Assembly (NCBI RefSeq): GCF_008629655.1
Contig: NZ_VWSG01000006.1
Location: 1 to 64,000 of the forward strand
Length of the DNA: 64,000 nt
Reading direction: 5' to 3'
Source of the DNA: Paenimyroides baculatum
GTDB taxonomy: Bacteria > Bacteroidota > Bacteroidia > Flavobacteriales > Flavobacteriaceae
The position numbers and the translations under genes were made by a program. This document shows, piece by piece, positions 25,450 through 34,617 of the stretch. Under the pieces are notes generated by a model, which was given only the letters and a program-made list of their open reading frames with translations, did no database searches and was not told where the DNA came from. Numbering within the stretch: the first letter of the stretch is position 1; each line of letters begins with the position of its first letter.

Positions 25450-27423
25450 ATGAATAAAAACTTCTTTCAAGTAAAAAAAATATCTACACGTTTAATTTTA
25501 GCGGCTATTTTATTAGCAGGCAGTGGTGTTTCCGCTTCTAATATAATAATCAATAAAAGTTATAAAGTAAATACTGATTTACCAAAACCACAATATCAAA
25601 ATAGATTGGGAACTTTTATGGTTGATATGTCAGATGTAAACCTTTCTTTGACTGAATTTTCCAAAAGCTTAAATAGTTATTTTGATTTAGATAAATCGCA
25701 CAGATTTGAATTGGTTAATGAAAAGCACGATTCGCAAACCGGATTTACCAATTACAGCTACCAGCATTTTTATAAAGATGTTAAGATAAACGGAGATATA
25801 ATTTTTCTACATGTAAAAGAAGGTAAACTGCAATTTGTTAATGGGCAGGTAGTTAATGTAAAGGAATTATCAACTTCCGGTTCAATCAGCGAAGAAAAAC
25901 TTAAAAGTATTGCTTACGATGATTTTGGGAGAAAAGACGATGTAAAAGTAAGTACAGTTGAAACTTATATATTAAAACATCAAACAGAGAAAAATGTAAC
26001 TCTTAAGCTGGTAAACAAAATTAATCTTACAAGTTTTAATCCGGCGAAGAGTATTGATTTTGTAATAGACGCGCAAACAGGCGAAATATTATCGCAAATT
26101 AATAAAGTTATGCATGCTGATACGCCTAGTTCAAGTGCTACTTACTTTAGAGGAACAAAAAGTATTACTGTAGATTCTTATAATGGTAATTACAGGTTAA
26201 TGGATAATGCTAGAAAAATTAGAACTTTAAATGGTTCTCAATTAAACGGAAATTTAAATTCTAACGGAACTTTTTCAGGTTTTTCAGAATATACAAATTC
26301 ATCACCTAATTATACATCAACAAACATTAGACCAGCAGTTGAAGTTCATTGGGGAATGATACAAACCTACGATTACTATAAAAATATACACAACAGAGCA
26401 AGTTTTGATGATAATAACCACGATATAAATAATTATTATAATGCAGGTTCTTTTTTAGGAACTCATGATAATGCAGCGGCATTTGATGCTGTGTTTGGAA
26501 ATGACGTTTATAATGGAATGTTTTACGGCAGAGGTAGTTCCATGATGCATCCGGTAGTAGCTCTTGATGTTGCAGGTCACGAATTCACTCACATGGTTGT
26601 TAGTAGAAATGGCAATGGCGGTTTAGATTATCAAGGAGAGTCTGGAGCTTTAAATGAATCTTTTGCCGATATTTTTGGAACAGCCATTGAGTTTTATGTA
26701 AATGATAACCCAAATTGGACAATTGGAGAAGGTATTTTTAAAAGTAATATCAATTACAATTATTTTAGAAGTATGAGCGATCCTAATACTACACCGGCTT
26801 TTTTGGCGCCAAATCAGTCAGATACTTATGAGGGAAACTATTGGGCAAATACTTCTTCTTCTTTTGATAATGGTGGTGTACATATTAACAGTGGTGTTGG
26901 TAATCATTGGTTTTATTTGTTAAGCGTGGGTGGAATGGGAATAAATGATTTAAATAACAACTATTATGTTAATCCAATAACCATTCAAAAAGCAGAAAAA
27001 ATAGCTTATAAAGCCTTAACAACAGGATTAACACCAACTGCTACTTATTTAGATGCTTATAATGCTACTATTGCAGCAGCAATTACTTTATACGGAGCGA
27101 ATTCTAACGAATGGGAGCAAGTTGTTAATGCTTGGTATGCTGTAGGAATTGGCGATGCACCCGCATCAACTAAAAATTACGAAATGCAGTCTAAATTAAA
27201 AGTGTATCCAAATCCAACTACTGGAAATGAAGTTACTATTGAATCTGAATTAGATGCTGCTACAGCTGTTGAAATGTACGATTTAGCTGGTAGAAAAGTT
27301 TTAGCTCCTACATTGTTGCAAAACCGAACAACTATAAATGTTGCAGGTTACAAAACAGGAATGTACATTTTAAAATTTAAATCAAATCAAGGAGAATATT
27401 CTCATAAATTAATGATTAAGTAA
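25450..27423 (+). CDS. Secreted M4 (thermolysin-like) metallopeptidase with T9SS sorting domain
   Basis: 657-residue secreted zinc protease. A signal peptide covers about residues 1-30. A propeptide with FTP/PepSY-type sequence covers about 45-220. The peptidase domain has HEFTH at 377-381 (zinc ligands His377, His381; catalytic Glu378) and the third ligand Glu403 in NESFADIFG. A downstream GVHINSGVGNHWFY contains the catalytic histidine region. The last 80 residues are a type A T9SS C-terminal sorting domain (KVYPNPTTG, YDLAGRKVL, GMYILKF, KLMIK). It is therefore expected outside the cell or on its surface. Confidence 0.94.
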   Translation: MNKNFFQVKKISTRLILAAILLAGSGVSASNIIINKSYKVNTDLPKPQYQNRLGTFMVDMSDVNLSLTEFSKSLNSYFDLDKSHRFELVNEKHDSQTGFTNYSYQHFYKDVKINGDIIFLHVKEGKLQFVNGQVVNVKELSTSGSISEEKLKSIAYDDFGRKDDVKVSTVETYILKHQTEKNVTLKLVNKINLTSFNPAKSIDFVIDAQTGEILSQINKVMHADTPSSSATYFRGTKSITVDSYNGNYRLMDNARKIRTLNGSQLNGNLNSNGTFSGFSEYTNSSPNYTSTNIRPAVEVHWGMIQTYDYYKNIHNRASFDDNNHDINNYYNAGSFLGTHDNAAAFDAVFGNDVYNGMFYGRGSSMMHPVVALDVAGHEFTHMVVSRNGNGGLDYQGESGALNESFADIFGTAIEFYVNDNPNWTIGEGIFKSNINYNYFRSMSDPNTTPAFLAPNQSDTYEGNYWANTSSSFDNGGVHINSGVGNHWFYLLSVGGMGINDLNNNYYVNPITIQKAEKIAYKALTTGLTPTATYLDAYNATIAAAITLYGANSNEWEQVVNAWYAVGIGDAPASTKNYEMQSKLKVYPNPTTGNEVTIESELDAATAVEMYDLAGRKVLAPTLLQNRTTINVAGYKTGMYILKFKSNQGEYSHKLMIK

Positions 27424-27450
27424 ATAAAATTTAATATTTTTAATACAAAT

Positions 27451-27480
27451 AAAGGTTAACGCAATATCGTTAACCTTTTT
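27451..27480 (+). terminator. Terminator of the M4 peptidase gene
   Basis: AAAGGTTAACG / CGTTAACCTTT 11-bp stem with a T run, ending 14 bases before the next start codon. Confidence 0.88.
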
Positions 27481-27493
27481 AATTTTTATACAG

Positions 27494-28159
27494 ATGGATT
27501 TTAATATAGCATCAGATCACTGGGAAGCACTTGATTTACTTAAAGCAGTAACATCTCTAATTATTGGTATGATACTAGGTGCCGAACGTGAGCTTAAAGA
27601 TAAAGCTGCTGGTTTTAGAACCATTACATTAATTTGTTTGGGAAGCACACTTTTTACTCTGCTTTCATACAAATTGGGCATGGGCGAATCTGAAGATGCT
27701 ACACGTATTGCTTCGTATGTGGTAAGTGGAATTGGTTTTTTGGGTGCGGGAGTCATCTTTAAAGACGGTTTTACAATAAACGGATTAACTACAGCAAGTA
27801 TTATTTGGATTGCCGCTGCTATTGGAATGAGTATTGGTTTCGGACAATTTTATATTGCTTTTACCTTTTTAGGAGCCAGCTTTGTAATTATTCATTTAGG
27901 CGGATACATCAATAAAAAACTACTTACCATGATTTCTTTGAAAAATATTGAATTACAGATTGATAAGAAAGATTATGAAAGCAGAAATGAATTAGAAACA
28001 GATATAAATAATTTTTGCAAAAGGATTGAATTACGCCAGATGGAAGAACATAATAACATAATAATTCTTCATTACGAGTGTAAAGTATACACTAAAAAAG
28101 TGTTGGATCTTGAAAATTACCTTGTAAACAATAAATACATCAACAGCTTTAAAATATAG
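27494..28159 (+). CDS. MgtC/SapB family membrane protein
   Basis: 221-residue inner-membrane protein. The N-terminal MgtC domain has about four membrane segments with family motifs LIIGMILGAERELKDKAAGFRT, SYVVSGIGFLGAGVIFK and NGLTTASIIWIAAAIGM. The C-terminal 80 residues form a soluble, likely ACT-like domain. MgtC proteins are tied to Mg2+ limitation and membrane ATPase control. The stop codon abuts the convergent GNAT gene with no spacer. Confidence 0.9.
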   Translation: MDFNIASDHWEALDLLKAVTSLIIGMILGAERELKDKAAGFRTITLICLGSTLFTLLSYKLGMGESEDATRIASYVVSGIGFLGAGVIFKDGFTINGLTTASIIWIAAAIGMSIGFGQFYIAFTFLGASFVIIHLGGYINKKLLTMISLKNIELQIDKKDYESRNELETDINNFCKRIELRQMEEHNNIIILHYECKVYTKKVLDLENYLVNNKYINSFKI

Positions 28160-28777
28160 TTAGATTGTATTTGTAGGATTAATTTTACCAGAAAGCATCT
28201 GTTTTACTGTTTCGTTCCATTCATTGTTTAAAATACTTAAAACCATTGTGTCACGGCGAACACCGGTTTTTGGGCAAATGGCATTACTGCGTAAAACGCC
28301 GTCAACGGAACAACCAATACTAAGTAGTGCATTTATACTGCGCAAATTTTCGGTATATGCTCTAAATTCCACGCGAACCATCTGCATTTTTTCAAAAGCA
28401 AATTCTAAAAGCAGCCATTTACAGTGCTTGTTCACGCCGGTTCCCTGATGCTCTTTTCCGTACCAAGTGTAACCCATTTGCAGTCTGTTACTGTCCAAAA
28501 AAATATCGCAGTAACGTGTAGCTCCCACGAATTTTTGTTTCTTTTTATCAAAAACTGCAAACGTATATTCTTTTTGATCGATTCTTTTCTGAATGGCAAT
28601 TCCTATGTACTTGTTTAAGTTTTCGGGCGTATCACATTTAACCATAGAATATTCCCATATTTCTGGCTCATTCAGCGTATATTCCAAAAGTTCTTCATAA
28701 TGCTTTGCCGATAACGGTTCAAGCATTACAAAATCATTTTCCAGAATATAATCTTCGTTAAAATCGAAATTAATCAT
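28160..28777 (-). CDS. GNAT-family N-acetyltransferase (RimJ/RimL-like)
   Basis: 205-residue GNAT acetyltransferase. It starts with MLEPLSAKHYEELLEY-type sequence (residues 17-33). The acetyl-CoA region is GYTWYGKEHQGTGVNKHCKWLLL, matching the WxxPxxWGxGxx pattern, and VEFRAYTENLRSINALLSIG is the RimJ/L motif. The C-terminus has the VRRDTMVLSILNNEW segment that commonly closes these proteins. Substrate unknown. The 112-codon gene upstream is 18 bases away, so the two probably share a transcript. Confidence 0.87.
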   Translation of the reverse strand: MINFDFNEDYILENDFVMLEPLSAKHYEELLEYTLNEPEIWEYSMVKCDTPENLNKYIGIAIQKRIDQKEYTFAVFDKKKQKFVGATRYCDIFLDSNRLQMGYTWYGKEHQGTGVNKHCKWLLLEFAFEKMQMVRVEFRAYTENLRSINALLSIGCSVDGVLRSNAICPKTGVRRDTMVLSILNNEWNETVKQMLSGKINPTNTI

Positions 28778-28795
28778 TAAACAGTACTGTGAATC

Positions 28796-29134
28796 TTATT
28801 GAATTATACTTTTAAAGAAAACCTTACAGTTATTGTCAAAATCGGTATCTTTTAAAAACGCTAACGCCATAGAGCTGATTTTTTCGTAATCATCTTTTTC
28901 TAGCTGATCTTTAAAAATATCGTTATAAATGTTACTGATTATACCAAAAACACCTTTTAGTTCTTCGGGTTTTATCTCTTTATTTTTTGCAAATATAATC
29001 CTTAAAAAGTTAGCTGCAACATAGGCTGCAATTTCTACCGCAATGTTAACCGAAATTTCACCTTTTAGACTTTTATGGTATAGAAGTGTTTCTAAATCTT
29101 TTTGAATTAAATTTTCTATGTTTGATGAATTCAT
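28796..29134 (-). CDS. Hypothetical protein, mostly alpha-helical
   Basis: 112-residue protein not recognised. It is acidic, rich in Ile, Lys and Asn, and predicted mostly helical, with a hydrophobic stretch VNIAVEIAAYVAANFLRIIF (about 29-48) too mixed to call a membrane helix. No signal peptide. A terminator lies directly upstream, so it starts a unit with the GNAT gene. Codon use looks like the neighbours. It might be a Flavobacteria-restricted gene. Confidence 0.65.
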   Translation of the reverse strand: MNSSNIENLIQKDLETLLYHKSLKGEISVNIAVEIAAYVAANFLRIIFAKNKEIKPEELKGVFGIISNIYNDIFKDQLEKDDYEKISSMALAFLKDTDFDNNCKVFFKSIIQ

Positions 29135-29151
29135 ATCTGTTTTAAGATAAA

Positions 29152-29176
29152 AAAAACCTGCTTTAAACAGGTTTTT
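29152..29176 (-). terminator. Terminator of the FKBP lipoprotein gene
   Basis: AAAAACCTG / CAGGTTTTT stem just after the stop codon (minus strand), 18 bases before the next gene. Confidence 0.82.
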
Positions 29177-29182
29177 AATTTA

Positions 29183-30139
29183 TTAATGACAACTTTTATC
29201 GAGATGTTTTTTTACCGAACCACCTTCGCAGGTTGGTATTTTGTCAAAATCATATAGTTTTTTAACTGTTTCTCCATTTTCTGTTGTGGTGTATGTAATT
29301 TCTTCGCGGGTTGTATAACCGTCACCATCATCATCTAAATCTATAAAGTTTGGTTTACCGTCGCCGTCTGTATCATCATCCCACAAATCACCGTTTCCGT
29401 TTACATCTTCGTATTTATCTAAAATACCATCGTTGTCGTGATCCGCATCTTTTTTGGCGATCAATGTTATATGGAAAATTATTGGGGAATAAGCACTAAT
29501 AGATCCTGATGGAGAACTGAAATATCCTAATCCCGATGGAATAAATACCAAAACACGACCTGGATTTTCGTAAGTATAAGTACCGTCACCATTATCTGTA
29601 ATGCTGGTAGCAGTTTTAATTTTTTCAAGAATTTGTCGGTAACCTGCGATCGTTTCTGTGTAGGTTGAGTAAGCTGGATAGGCACTCCAATATCCGAACT
29701 GGTATTTATCGAAAACACTTTTATCTAAATTGTAACCTGTGTACGACGTAAAAGCATTATCGTGAATCATTGGTGTTTCGCCACCGCCTTCGTTCAAAAT
29801 TATATAGTAGATTTTATATTCTACAGGATCATTCTGTTTTTGTAAACCTTGTACCCCAGTAAAATATGGCAGATTTTTTACGGTGATTGACTGTAAAGGA
29901 TATTCGTTTTGTTTCCAAATAGAATTATCAGCTTCAGACGCAACAGTTTCAAAATTTACACCATCTTCTAAAACCTCAACGCTGTTAGTTTTTAAAAATG
30001 TTTCAATTTCCTTAATATTTTCATTAAAAACTTCCTGTTTGTCACGATCAACTATTTCTTTAGCATTATCATCTGGTTTACAGTTCCAAAGTAATAGTGA
30101 ACCCGTGCAAATTACAGCCGATATAAAAAATCTTTTCAT
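29183..30139 (-). CDS. FKBP-type PPIase lipoprotein with thrombospondin type 3 repeats
   Basis: 318-residue lipoprotein. The signal peptide ends with a lipobox-like LWNC (Cys20). The central part (about 95-230) is a diverged FKBP domain of the Bacteroidota kind (VFDKYQFGYWS, VLVFIPSGLGYFSS, IIFHITLI). The end of the protein carries Asp-rich calcium-binding type 3 repeats (DADHDNDGILDKYED, DDDTDGDGKPNFIDLDDDGDGY). Members are thought to help fold exported proteins; the FKBP active site here is weakly conserved, so catalysis is not certain. Several Cys lie at the C-terminus. Confidence 0.83.
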   Translation of the reverse strand: MKRFFISAVICTGSLLLWNCKPDDNAKEIVDRDKQEVFNENIKEIETFLKTNSVEVLEDGVNFETVASEADNSIWKQNEYPLQSITVKNLPYFTGVQGLQKQNDPVEYKIYYIILNEGGGETPMIHDNAFTSYTGYNLDKSVFDKYQFGYWSAYPAYSTYTETIAGYRQILEKIKTATSITDNGDGTYTYENPGRVLVFIPSGLGYFSSPSGSISAYSPIIFHITLIAKKDADHDNDGILDKYEDVNGNGDLWDDDTDGDGKPNFIDLDDDGDGYTTREEITYTTTENGETVKKLYDFDKIPTCEGGSVKKHLDKSCH

Positions 30140-30176
30140 TTAACTTAAATTAATGGTGCAAGATACAATTTTCATT

Positions 30177-30184
30177 TATTTTTG
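30177..30184 (+). promoter_or_regulatory. -7 element (TATTTTTG) for the hslR operon
   Basis: TATTTTTG fits TAnnTTTG, 32 bases before the ATG at 30217. Confidence 0.5.
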
Positions 30185-30216
30185 TTTAAAAATTAACCCA
30201 AAATTATAATATAAAC

Positions 30217-30618
30217 ATGCGTGTAGATAAATATTTGTGGTGTATCAGAATTTTTAAAACGCGAAGTATTGCAACCGAAGCTGTTAAAAAAGGACATGTT
30301 TCTGTGAACAATCAGCAGGCAAAAGCGTCAAGAGATGTGTTTGCGGGTGATAAAATTCAGGTTCGGAAAGATCAAATAAATTATCAGTATTCGGTTTTGG
30401 ATATTCCGCAGAACAGAGTAGGAGCCAAGTTGGTTGATATGTACCGAAAAGATGATACGCCGGCAGAAGCTTTTGAACATTTGGAACTTTTAAAACTAGC
30501 GAAAGAGCATTACAGATTAAAAGGCGATGGAAGACCAACCAAAAAAGACCGAAGAGAGATAGACGGATATTTAGATGATGAAACCTATTTTGAAGAATTA
30601 AACAATGAAACTAAATAA
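30217..30618 (+). CDS. hslR: S4-domain RNA-binding protein, Hsp15-like
   Basis: 133-residue protein with an N-terminal S4 RNA-binding domain (MRVDKYLWCIRIFKTRS, KKGHVSVNNQQAKASRDVFAGD). The C-terminal basic region includes KGDGRPTKKDRREID, as in HslR. E. coli Hsp15 frees nascent chains from stalled 50S subunits. It overlaps the next gene by 14 bases, making the first member of a three-gene unit. Confidence 0.9.
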   Translation: MRVDKYLWCIRIFKTRSIATEAVKKGHVSVNNQQAKASRDVFAGDKIQVRKDQINYQYSVLDIPQNRVGAKLVDMYRKDDTPAEAFEHLELLKLAKEHYRLKGDGRPTKKDRREIDGYLDDETYFEELNNETK

Positions 30619-31186
30619 AGAATATTGGACAGAGCGTTACAGCCAGAATAACATTCCGTGGGATGCTGGCGTAATCACAACGCCTATTAAAGAATATATT
30701 GATCAATTAACTAATAAAGATTTAAAAATTTTAATTCCCGGTGTTGGTAATGGTCACGAGTTAAATTATCTGTACACCAACGGATTTAAAAATGTTTATG
30801 GTTTAGATATTTCTGAAGAACCTATTGCAAATTTTAAAAGAAATAATCCCAATTTTCCTGAAGATCAATTAATAGTTGGCGATTTTTTTAAACATGATAA
30901 TCAATATGATTTAATAATTGAACAAACATTTTTTTGCGCCTTAAATACAGAATTAAGACCTTTGTATGTAGCTAAAATGCACAATTTGTTAAAAGAAAAT
31001 GGTAAATTGGCGGGTGTTTTATTCTCATTTCCGCTAACAGAACAAGGTCCGCCATTTGGTGGCAGTGTAGATGAATATCAGAAATTATTTTCAGATAGTT
31101 TCTTACTTAAAACATTAGAACCCTGTTACAATTCAATAAAACCAAGAGAAAACAACGAACTGTTTATTATATTCCATAAAAAATGA
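30605..31186 (+). CDS. TPMT-family SAM-dependent methyltransferase
   Basis: 193-residue class I methyltransferase of the thiopurine S-methyltransferase-like family. The N-terminal YWTERYSQNNIPWDAG motif is diagnostic. The SAM loop is LIPGVGNGHELNYL. FFCAL in EQTFFCALNTELR and the GPPFGGS segment follow. Natural substrates of bacterial members include sulfur, selenium and halide nucleophiles, so the substrate is open. It overlaps hslR upstream and the phosphoribosyltransferase downstream (4 bases). Confidence 0.88.
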   Translation: MKLNKEYWTERYSQNNIPWDAGVITTPIKEYIDQLTNKDLKILIPGVGNGHELNYLYTNGFKNVYGLDISEEPIANFKRNNPNFPEDQLIVGDFFKHDNQYDLIIEQTFFCALNTELRPLYVAKMHNLLKENGKLAGVLFSFPLTEQGPPFGGSVDEYQKLFSDSFLLKTLEPCYNSIKPRENNELFIIFHKK

Positions 31187-31680
31187 CACAAAATATTATA
31201 CTAACACAGCAACAGATACAGCAAATAACCAAACGTATTGCATACCAGATTTACGAAACTTTTGTAGATGAAACCGAGATTGTAATTGCAGGTATTGCAA
31301 ACAGTGGTTATACTTTTGCACAGAAAATAAGCGATGAGGTTTCTAAAATTTCAGATATAAAAGTTGTTTTGGGAAAAGTTGAAGTAAACAAACAAAATCC
31401 GTTACAGGAAATTAAAACTGATTTATTAAAAGCCGATTATGAAAACAAGGCAATTGTTTTGGTTGATGATGTAATGAATTCTGGTGCTACATTGGTTTAT
31501 GGCGTTAAATACTTTTTAGAAGTACCATTGAAAAAGTTTAAAACAGCCGTTTTAATTGACAGAAGCCACAAAAAATATCCGGTAAAAGCTGATTTTAAAG
31601 GGATTTCTTTATCAACATCGAGTTTAGAACACATTCAGGTTGTTTTTAACGAAAATGAAGAATATGCTTATTTAAGCTAA
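31183..31680 (+). CDS. Phosphoribosyltransferase-domain protein (PyrR-like)
   Basis: 165-residue type I PRTase fold. The PRPP loop is IVLVDDVMNSGATLVYG (about 90-106), where the usual TG is SG. The N-terminus (ILTQQQIQQITKRIAYQIYE) resembles PyrR and other small PRTases. No RNA-binding or pyr attenuator context is seen, so a regulatory PyrR role is not supported. Last gene of the hslR unit; a shared terminator follows. Confidence 0.82.
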   Translation: MTQNIILTQQQIQQITKRIAYQIYETFVDETEIVIAGIANSGYTFAQKISDEVSKISDIKVVLGKVEVNKQNPLQEIKTDLLKADYENKAIVLVDDVMNSGATLVYGVKYFLEVPLKKFKTAVLIDRSHKKYPVKADFKGISLSTSSLEHIQVVFNENEEYAYLS

Positions 31681-31682
31681 TA

Positions 31683-31712
31683 AAAAACCTCAAACATTTG
31701 TTTGAGGTTTTT
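31683..31712. terminator. Bidirectional terminator between PRTase and T9SS genes
   Basis: AAAAACCTCAAAC / GTTTGAGGTTTTT 13-bp stem between convergent stop codons. Confidence 0.9.
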
Positions 31713-31717
31713 GTTAT

Positions 31718-33634
31718 TTATTTTGTTTCATACATTACTTCAACCCAACCGGTTTTAATGCCGTTTAAAGATTCAAAGCTATAAAAGTAAGTTCCTGATG
31801 GTAAAACACTACCGTTGGTTGCTTGCCCGTGCCATTGGTTTGTGTAGCCTTCGCCGTAACTGTAAACTAAAGATCCTAGCCTGTTATAAATACTTAGTTT
31901 TGAAACTACCTGTGGTGTTAAATCCCATGAGTCGTTTAAGCCGTCTCCGTTTGGTGAAATTCCTCTTGGTACTAAGCAATCATTATTATAAACGGTAAAC
32001 TGTGTTTCGTAGGTGCATTTATTAAAATCTGGATATTCTTCATCTACAAATAAACTGTTGCCATAAATATAGATGGTTTGTTTGCCGTAAATAATAGCTT
32101 CAGAAGCATAGGCGCTTAAACGCTTTCCTTGTCCGTTAGGTTGGGTAAAATAATTATAGCCTAAAGGTAAAGGCGTTAAAATATATGGCTCGCATTCAAA
32201 ATTATATTTGTCGGTAAAGGTTATTCGTTCTTTAGAATTAAGATGTAATTCTGAAATTATGAAACAATCTCTATCGTCTTCAACTCTAACATGAATAATT
32301 TCGTTTGTGCCAAATGGTACACTATAATTTGTTGGTTGTGAAATTATATTTGTTTTATTTATGGCATCGTTTCTTGTAGTATGATAACTAAATTCATAAA
32401 TAATTTGTGTTTCATAATCAGTAAGATAGCTTTCAGATTTTGTTAAATTGTAAACCAAACTATTAGCTGTTGGAGTAGCGCAAAATTCAGAATATTCTAT
32501 AATTTTTGGTGGAAAATTTAATAAAACTCTTAATTTTATAGGTACAATAATTGGGCATTTGTCATTAATTGAAATGTGTAAATAAATTGTTTTAGTTGCA
32601 CTTAGGTAATTTGTAATATTTTTAATGTTTCTATTATTATTTGCTATAGCATCCTCTTCATTTTCATAGAATTTATAATCAATATCAGCAGTATTTAGGT
32701 TGTTAATTTGGTCTTCTATATCGGTTAAATCAAAATATTCGTCTTTTGTATAATCAAAATCGCAAATTTCAAGCATTAAATCGTTTTCTGGTAATTTGGC
32801 AACTTCGTTGACAATAAAAGTTATTTCAGTAACACGCGCCAATAAACCATTTGCACGTTTAAATCGGGCATATATGGTTTTAGGACTATCGGTTATCGAA
32901 ACATCAAAAGGAGTTGAAAGTGAGTTTGTAGCAAACAGACTATTAGCATCGGCTTCATATTCAAAAAAATCGATGGTAAATGTTTGATTTATATTGTTAA
33001 TTTCGTCTCTAATCTGATCTAAATCAAACGATTCTTTACCGTTTTTATCTTCGTCACAAACTTCGTATATTTTCCCAATAACACTACAATTTAAAACTGC
33101 ATCACCACCAAAAGATAAATCATAACTAACAACAGAACTTTCCCAATGATCTACTGCAATTAAAATTCCGTCACCCGGAACTACATCATACCAACGAACC
33201 ATACCCGGAACAACTGCTGTAGCTGGTGGCGCTGCACCTGCTGTTTCGCAAAGTTGTGTTGGTTCCAACATTGATAAACCTATATCTGCTGTAGTAATGC
33301 CTAAAATGGTGTTTTGTGAACCGCGGTCACTTGGTCCTAAATTGGATAAGTTTGGGTTTAACCACGATGCGAAATCAAAATCTACCATTGTATTTGGGCT
33401 TACCTCAAACGTAAAGGTTGATCCAGACTCTATTTCTACATAGTAAAGTGTAATAGCAGTTGATAGTGGTAACGTACTGCATGAAGTATATAAATTATTA
33501 TAAATATTTGTAGTAGGAGTAGTTCCTTGAACGGTTTGTCCGGAACATAGATTGATTATATGTGAAGGGTTTATATTTTGGCTATAGCTAAAATTGAAAC
33601 CCAGAAGTAATAAAACAGTAATAATATATTTCAT
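31718..33634 (-). CDS. Secreted protein with gliding-motility type (T9SS type B) C-terminal domain
   Basis: 638-residue secreted protein. The signal peptide (MKYIITVLLLLGFNFSYSQ) is clear. The central part contains several Asp-rich repeats of the kind EVCDEDKNGKESFDLDQI and EICDFDYTKDEYFDLTDI, typical of large Flavobacterial surface proteins. The C-terminus carries the type B sorting signal (RGISPNGDGLNDSWDL, LSIYNRLGSLVY, LPSGTYFYSFE). It should cross the outer membrane through the T9SS and stay on or leave the surface. Function beyond adhesion-like surface display is not known. Confidence 0.9.
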   Translation of the reverse strand: MKYIITVLLLLGFNFSYSQNINPSHIINLCSGQTVQGTTPTTNIYNNLYTSCSTLPLSTAITLYYVEIESGSTFTFEVSPNTMVDFDFASWLNPNLSNLGPSDRGSQNTILGITTADIGLSMLEPTQLCETAGAAPPATAVVPGMVRWYDVVPGDGILIAVDHWESSVVSYDLSFGGDAVLNCSVIGKIYEVCDEDKNGKESFDLDQIRDEINNINQTFTIDFFEYEADANSLFATNSLSTPFDVSITDSPKTIYARFKRANGLLARVTEITFIVNEVAKLPENDLMLEICDFDYTKDEYFDLTDIEDQINNLNTADIDYKFYENEEDAIANNNRNIKNITNYLSATKTIYLHISINDKCPIIVPIKLRVLLNFPPKIIEYSEFCATPTANSLVYNLTKSESYLTDYETQIIYEFSYHTTRNDAINKTNIISQPTNYSVPFGTNEIIHVRVEDDRDCFIISELHLNSKERITFTDKYNFECEPYILTPLPLGYNYFTQPNGQGKRLSAYASEAIIYGKQTIYIYGNSLFVDEEYPDFNKCTYETQFTVYNNDCLVPRGISPNGDGLNDSWDLTPQVVSKLSIYNRLGSLVYSYGEGYTNQWHGQATNGSVLPSGTYFYSFESLNGIKTGWVEVMYETK

Positions 33635-33679
33635 ATAATGAATTTTATAACTATAAATATAAACTAAAATAACAATAAA

Positions 33680-34198
33680 TTAATTGTTATTTTGAATTAT
33701 TGATGAAATTTCTAAGCATATATCATCAACTTCTTTATTGTTTACGTCTATTTTATATTTTGAAAAATTATAAAAATAACTGCGTTCAAGCACATGTTGA
33801 CCAACAAAAGAATTTAAATCATCAATATTTTCTAGTAAAGGTCTATCAGAATTTTGCTTTAAACGACTGACTAATGTTTCAATACTTGCTTTTAAATAGA
33901 ACGATATCACATTTTCATCTTGCAAACGCAAATGATTATTAGCATAACATGGCGTACCTCCGCCTAGACTAATTATTAAAGATTTGTTTTCTTTTAATAA
34001 CTGATTTAACCAAATGTTTTCCTGCTTTCTAAAATAGATTTCTCCCTTTCGCTTAAAAATTTTCGCCATTTTTAAGCCTTCTTTCTGTTCTATAAATTCG
34101 TCTAAATCTATAAAATCTATATTTAAATTTTGGTTAAGTTTCTTACCAACGGTTGTTTTGCCGCTTCCCATATATCCAACCAAAATAATTTTTTTCAT
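33680..34198 (-). CDS. aroK: Shikimate kinase
   Basis: Phosphorylates shikimate at O3 with ATP in the chorismate pathway. Walker A is GYMGSGKTT (residues 8-16). The shikimate-binding part is IDLDEFIEQKEG with the FRKQE segment, and SLGGGTPCY is the Walker B-like conserved glycine triplet. 172 residues, the normal size. Alone on the minus strand with a 45-base gap to the downstream gene. Confidence 0.94.
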   Translation of the reverse strand: MKKIILVGYMGSGKTTVGKKLNQNLNIDFIDLDEFIEQKEGLKMAKIFKRKGEIYFRKQENIWLNQLLKENKSLIISLGGGTPCYANNHLRLQDENVISFYLKASIETLVSRLKQNSDRPLLENIDDLNSFVGQHVLERSYFYNFSKYKIDVNNKEVDDICLEISSIIQNNN

Positions 34199-34292
34199 AG
34201 GTAAATTAGTGTTTGTTAGTTGATTAAGCTATTGCTTGTAAAAAACATTAAAATTATATAAAATATATCATTAAAAAATTAAAAAAGTGTGT

Positions 34293-34300
34293 TATATTTG
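34293..34300 (+). promoter_or_regulatory. -7 element (TATATTTG) for the tRNA-Lys cluster
   Basis: TATATTTG followed by CACCCGC, 25 bases before the first tRNA. No clear -33 TTG is seen. Confidence 0.6.
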
Positions 34301-34325
34301 CACCCGCAATTACGTTAGTAATTAA

Positions 34326-34398
34326 GACTCGATAGCTCAGTTGGTAGAGCACAACACTTTTAATGTTGGGGTCCTGGGTTCGAGCCCCAGTCGGGTCA
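34326..34398 (+). tRNA. tRNA-Lys (UUU), copy 1
   Basis: 73-nt cloverleaf, acceptor GACTCGA/TCGGGTC, anticodon loop CTTTTAA with TTT. No encoded CCA. Identical to copies 2 and 3. Confidence 0.96.
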
Positions 34399-34406
34399 CA
34401 TAGTAA

Positions 34407-34489
34407 GGCTGTGTGGAGGAACTGGTAGACTCGCCATCTTGAGGGGGTGGTGTCATCAAGACGTGTCAGTTCGAATCTGATCACAGTCA
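34407..34489 (+). tRNA. tRNA-Leu (GAG)
   Basis: 83-nt class II tRNA, acceptor GGCTGTG/CACAGTC, anticodon stem CCATC/GGTGG with loop TTGAGGG (anticodon GAG), long variable arm TGTC-loop-GACG. It sits between two tRNA-Lys copies. Confidence 0.93.
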
Positions 34490-34511
34490 CTTTTAAAATA
34501 TTGATATTATT

Positions 34512-34584
34512 GACTCGATAGCTCAGTTGGTAGAGCACAACACTTTTAATGTTGGGGTCCTGGGTTCGAGCCCCAGTCGGGTCA
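34512..34584 (+). tRNA. tRNA-Lys (UUU), copy 2
   Basis: Identical to copy 1. Confidence 0.96.
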
Positions 34585-34617
34585 CATTTATATCAATTAA
34601 AATTAAATAAGTCATTT

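Noticed and set aside
34254-34538. 94-codon frame on the minus strand over the tRNA-Lys/Leu cluster
   Set aside because: It is antisense to tRNA genes and has no protein-like features.
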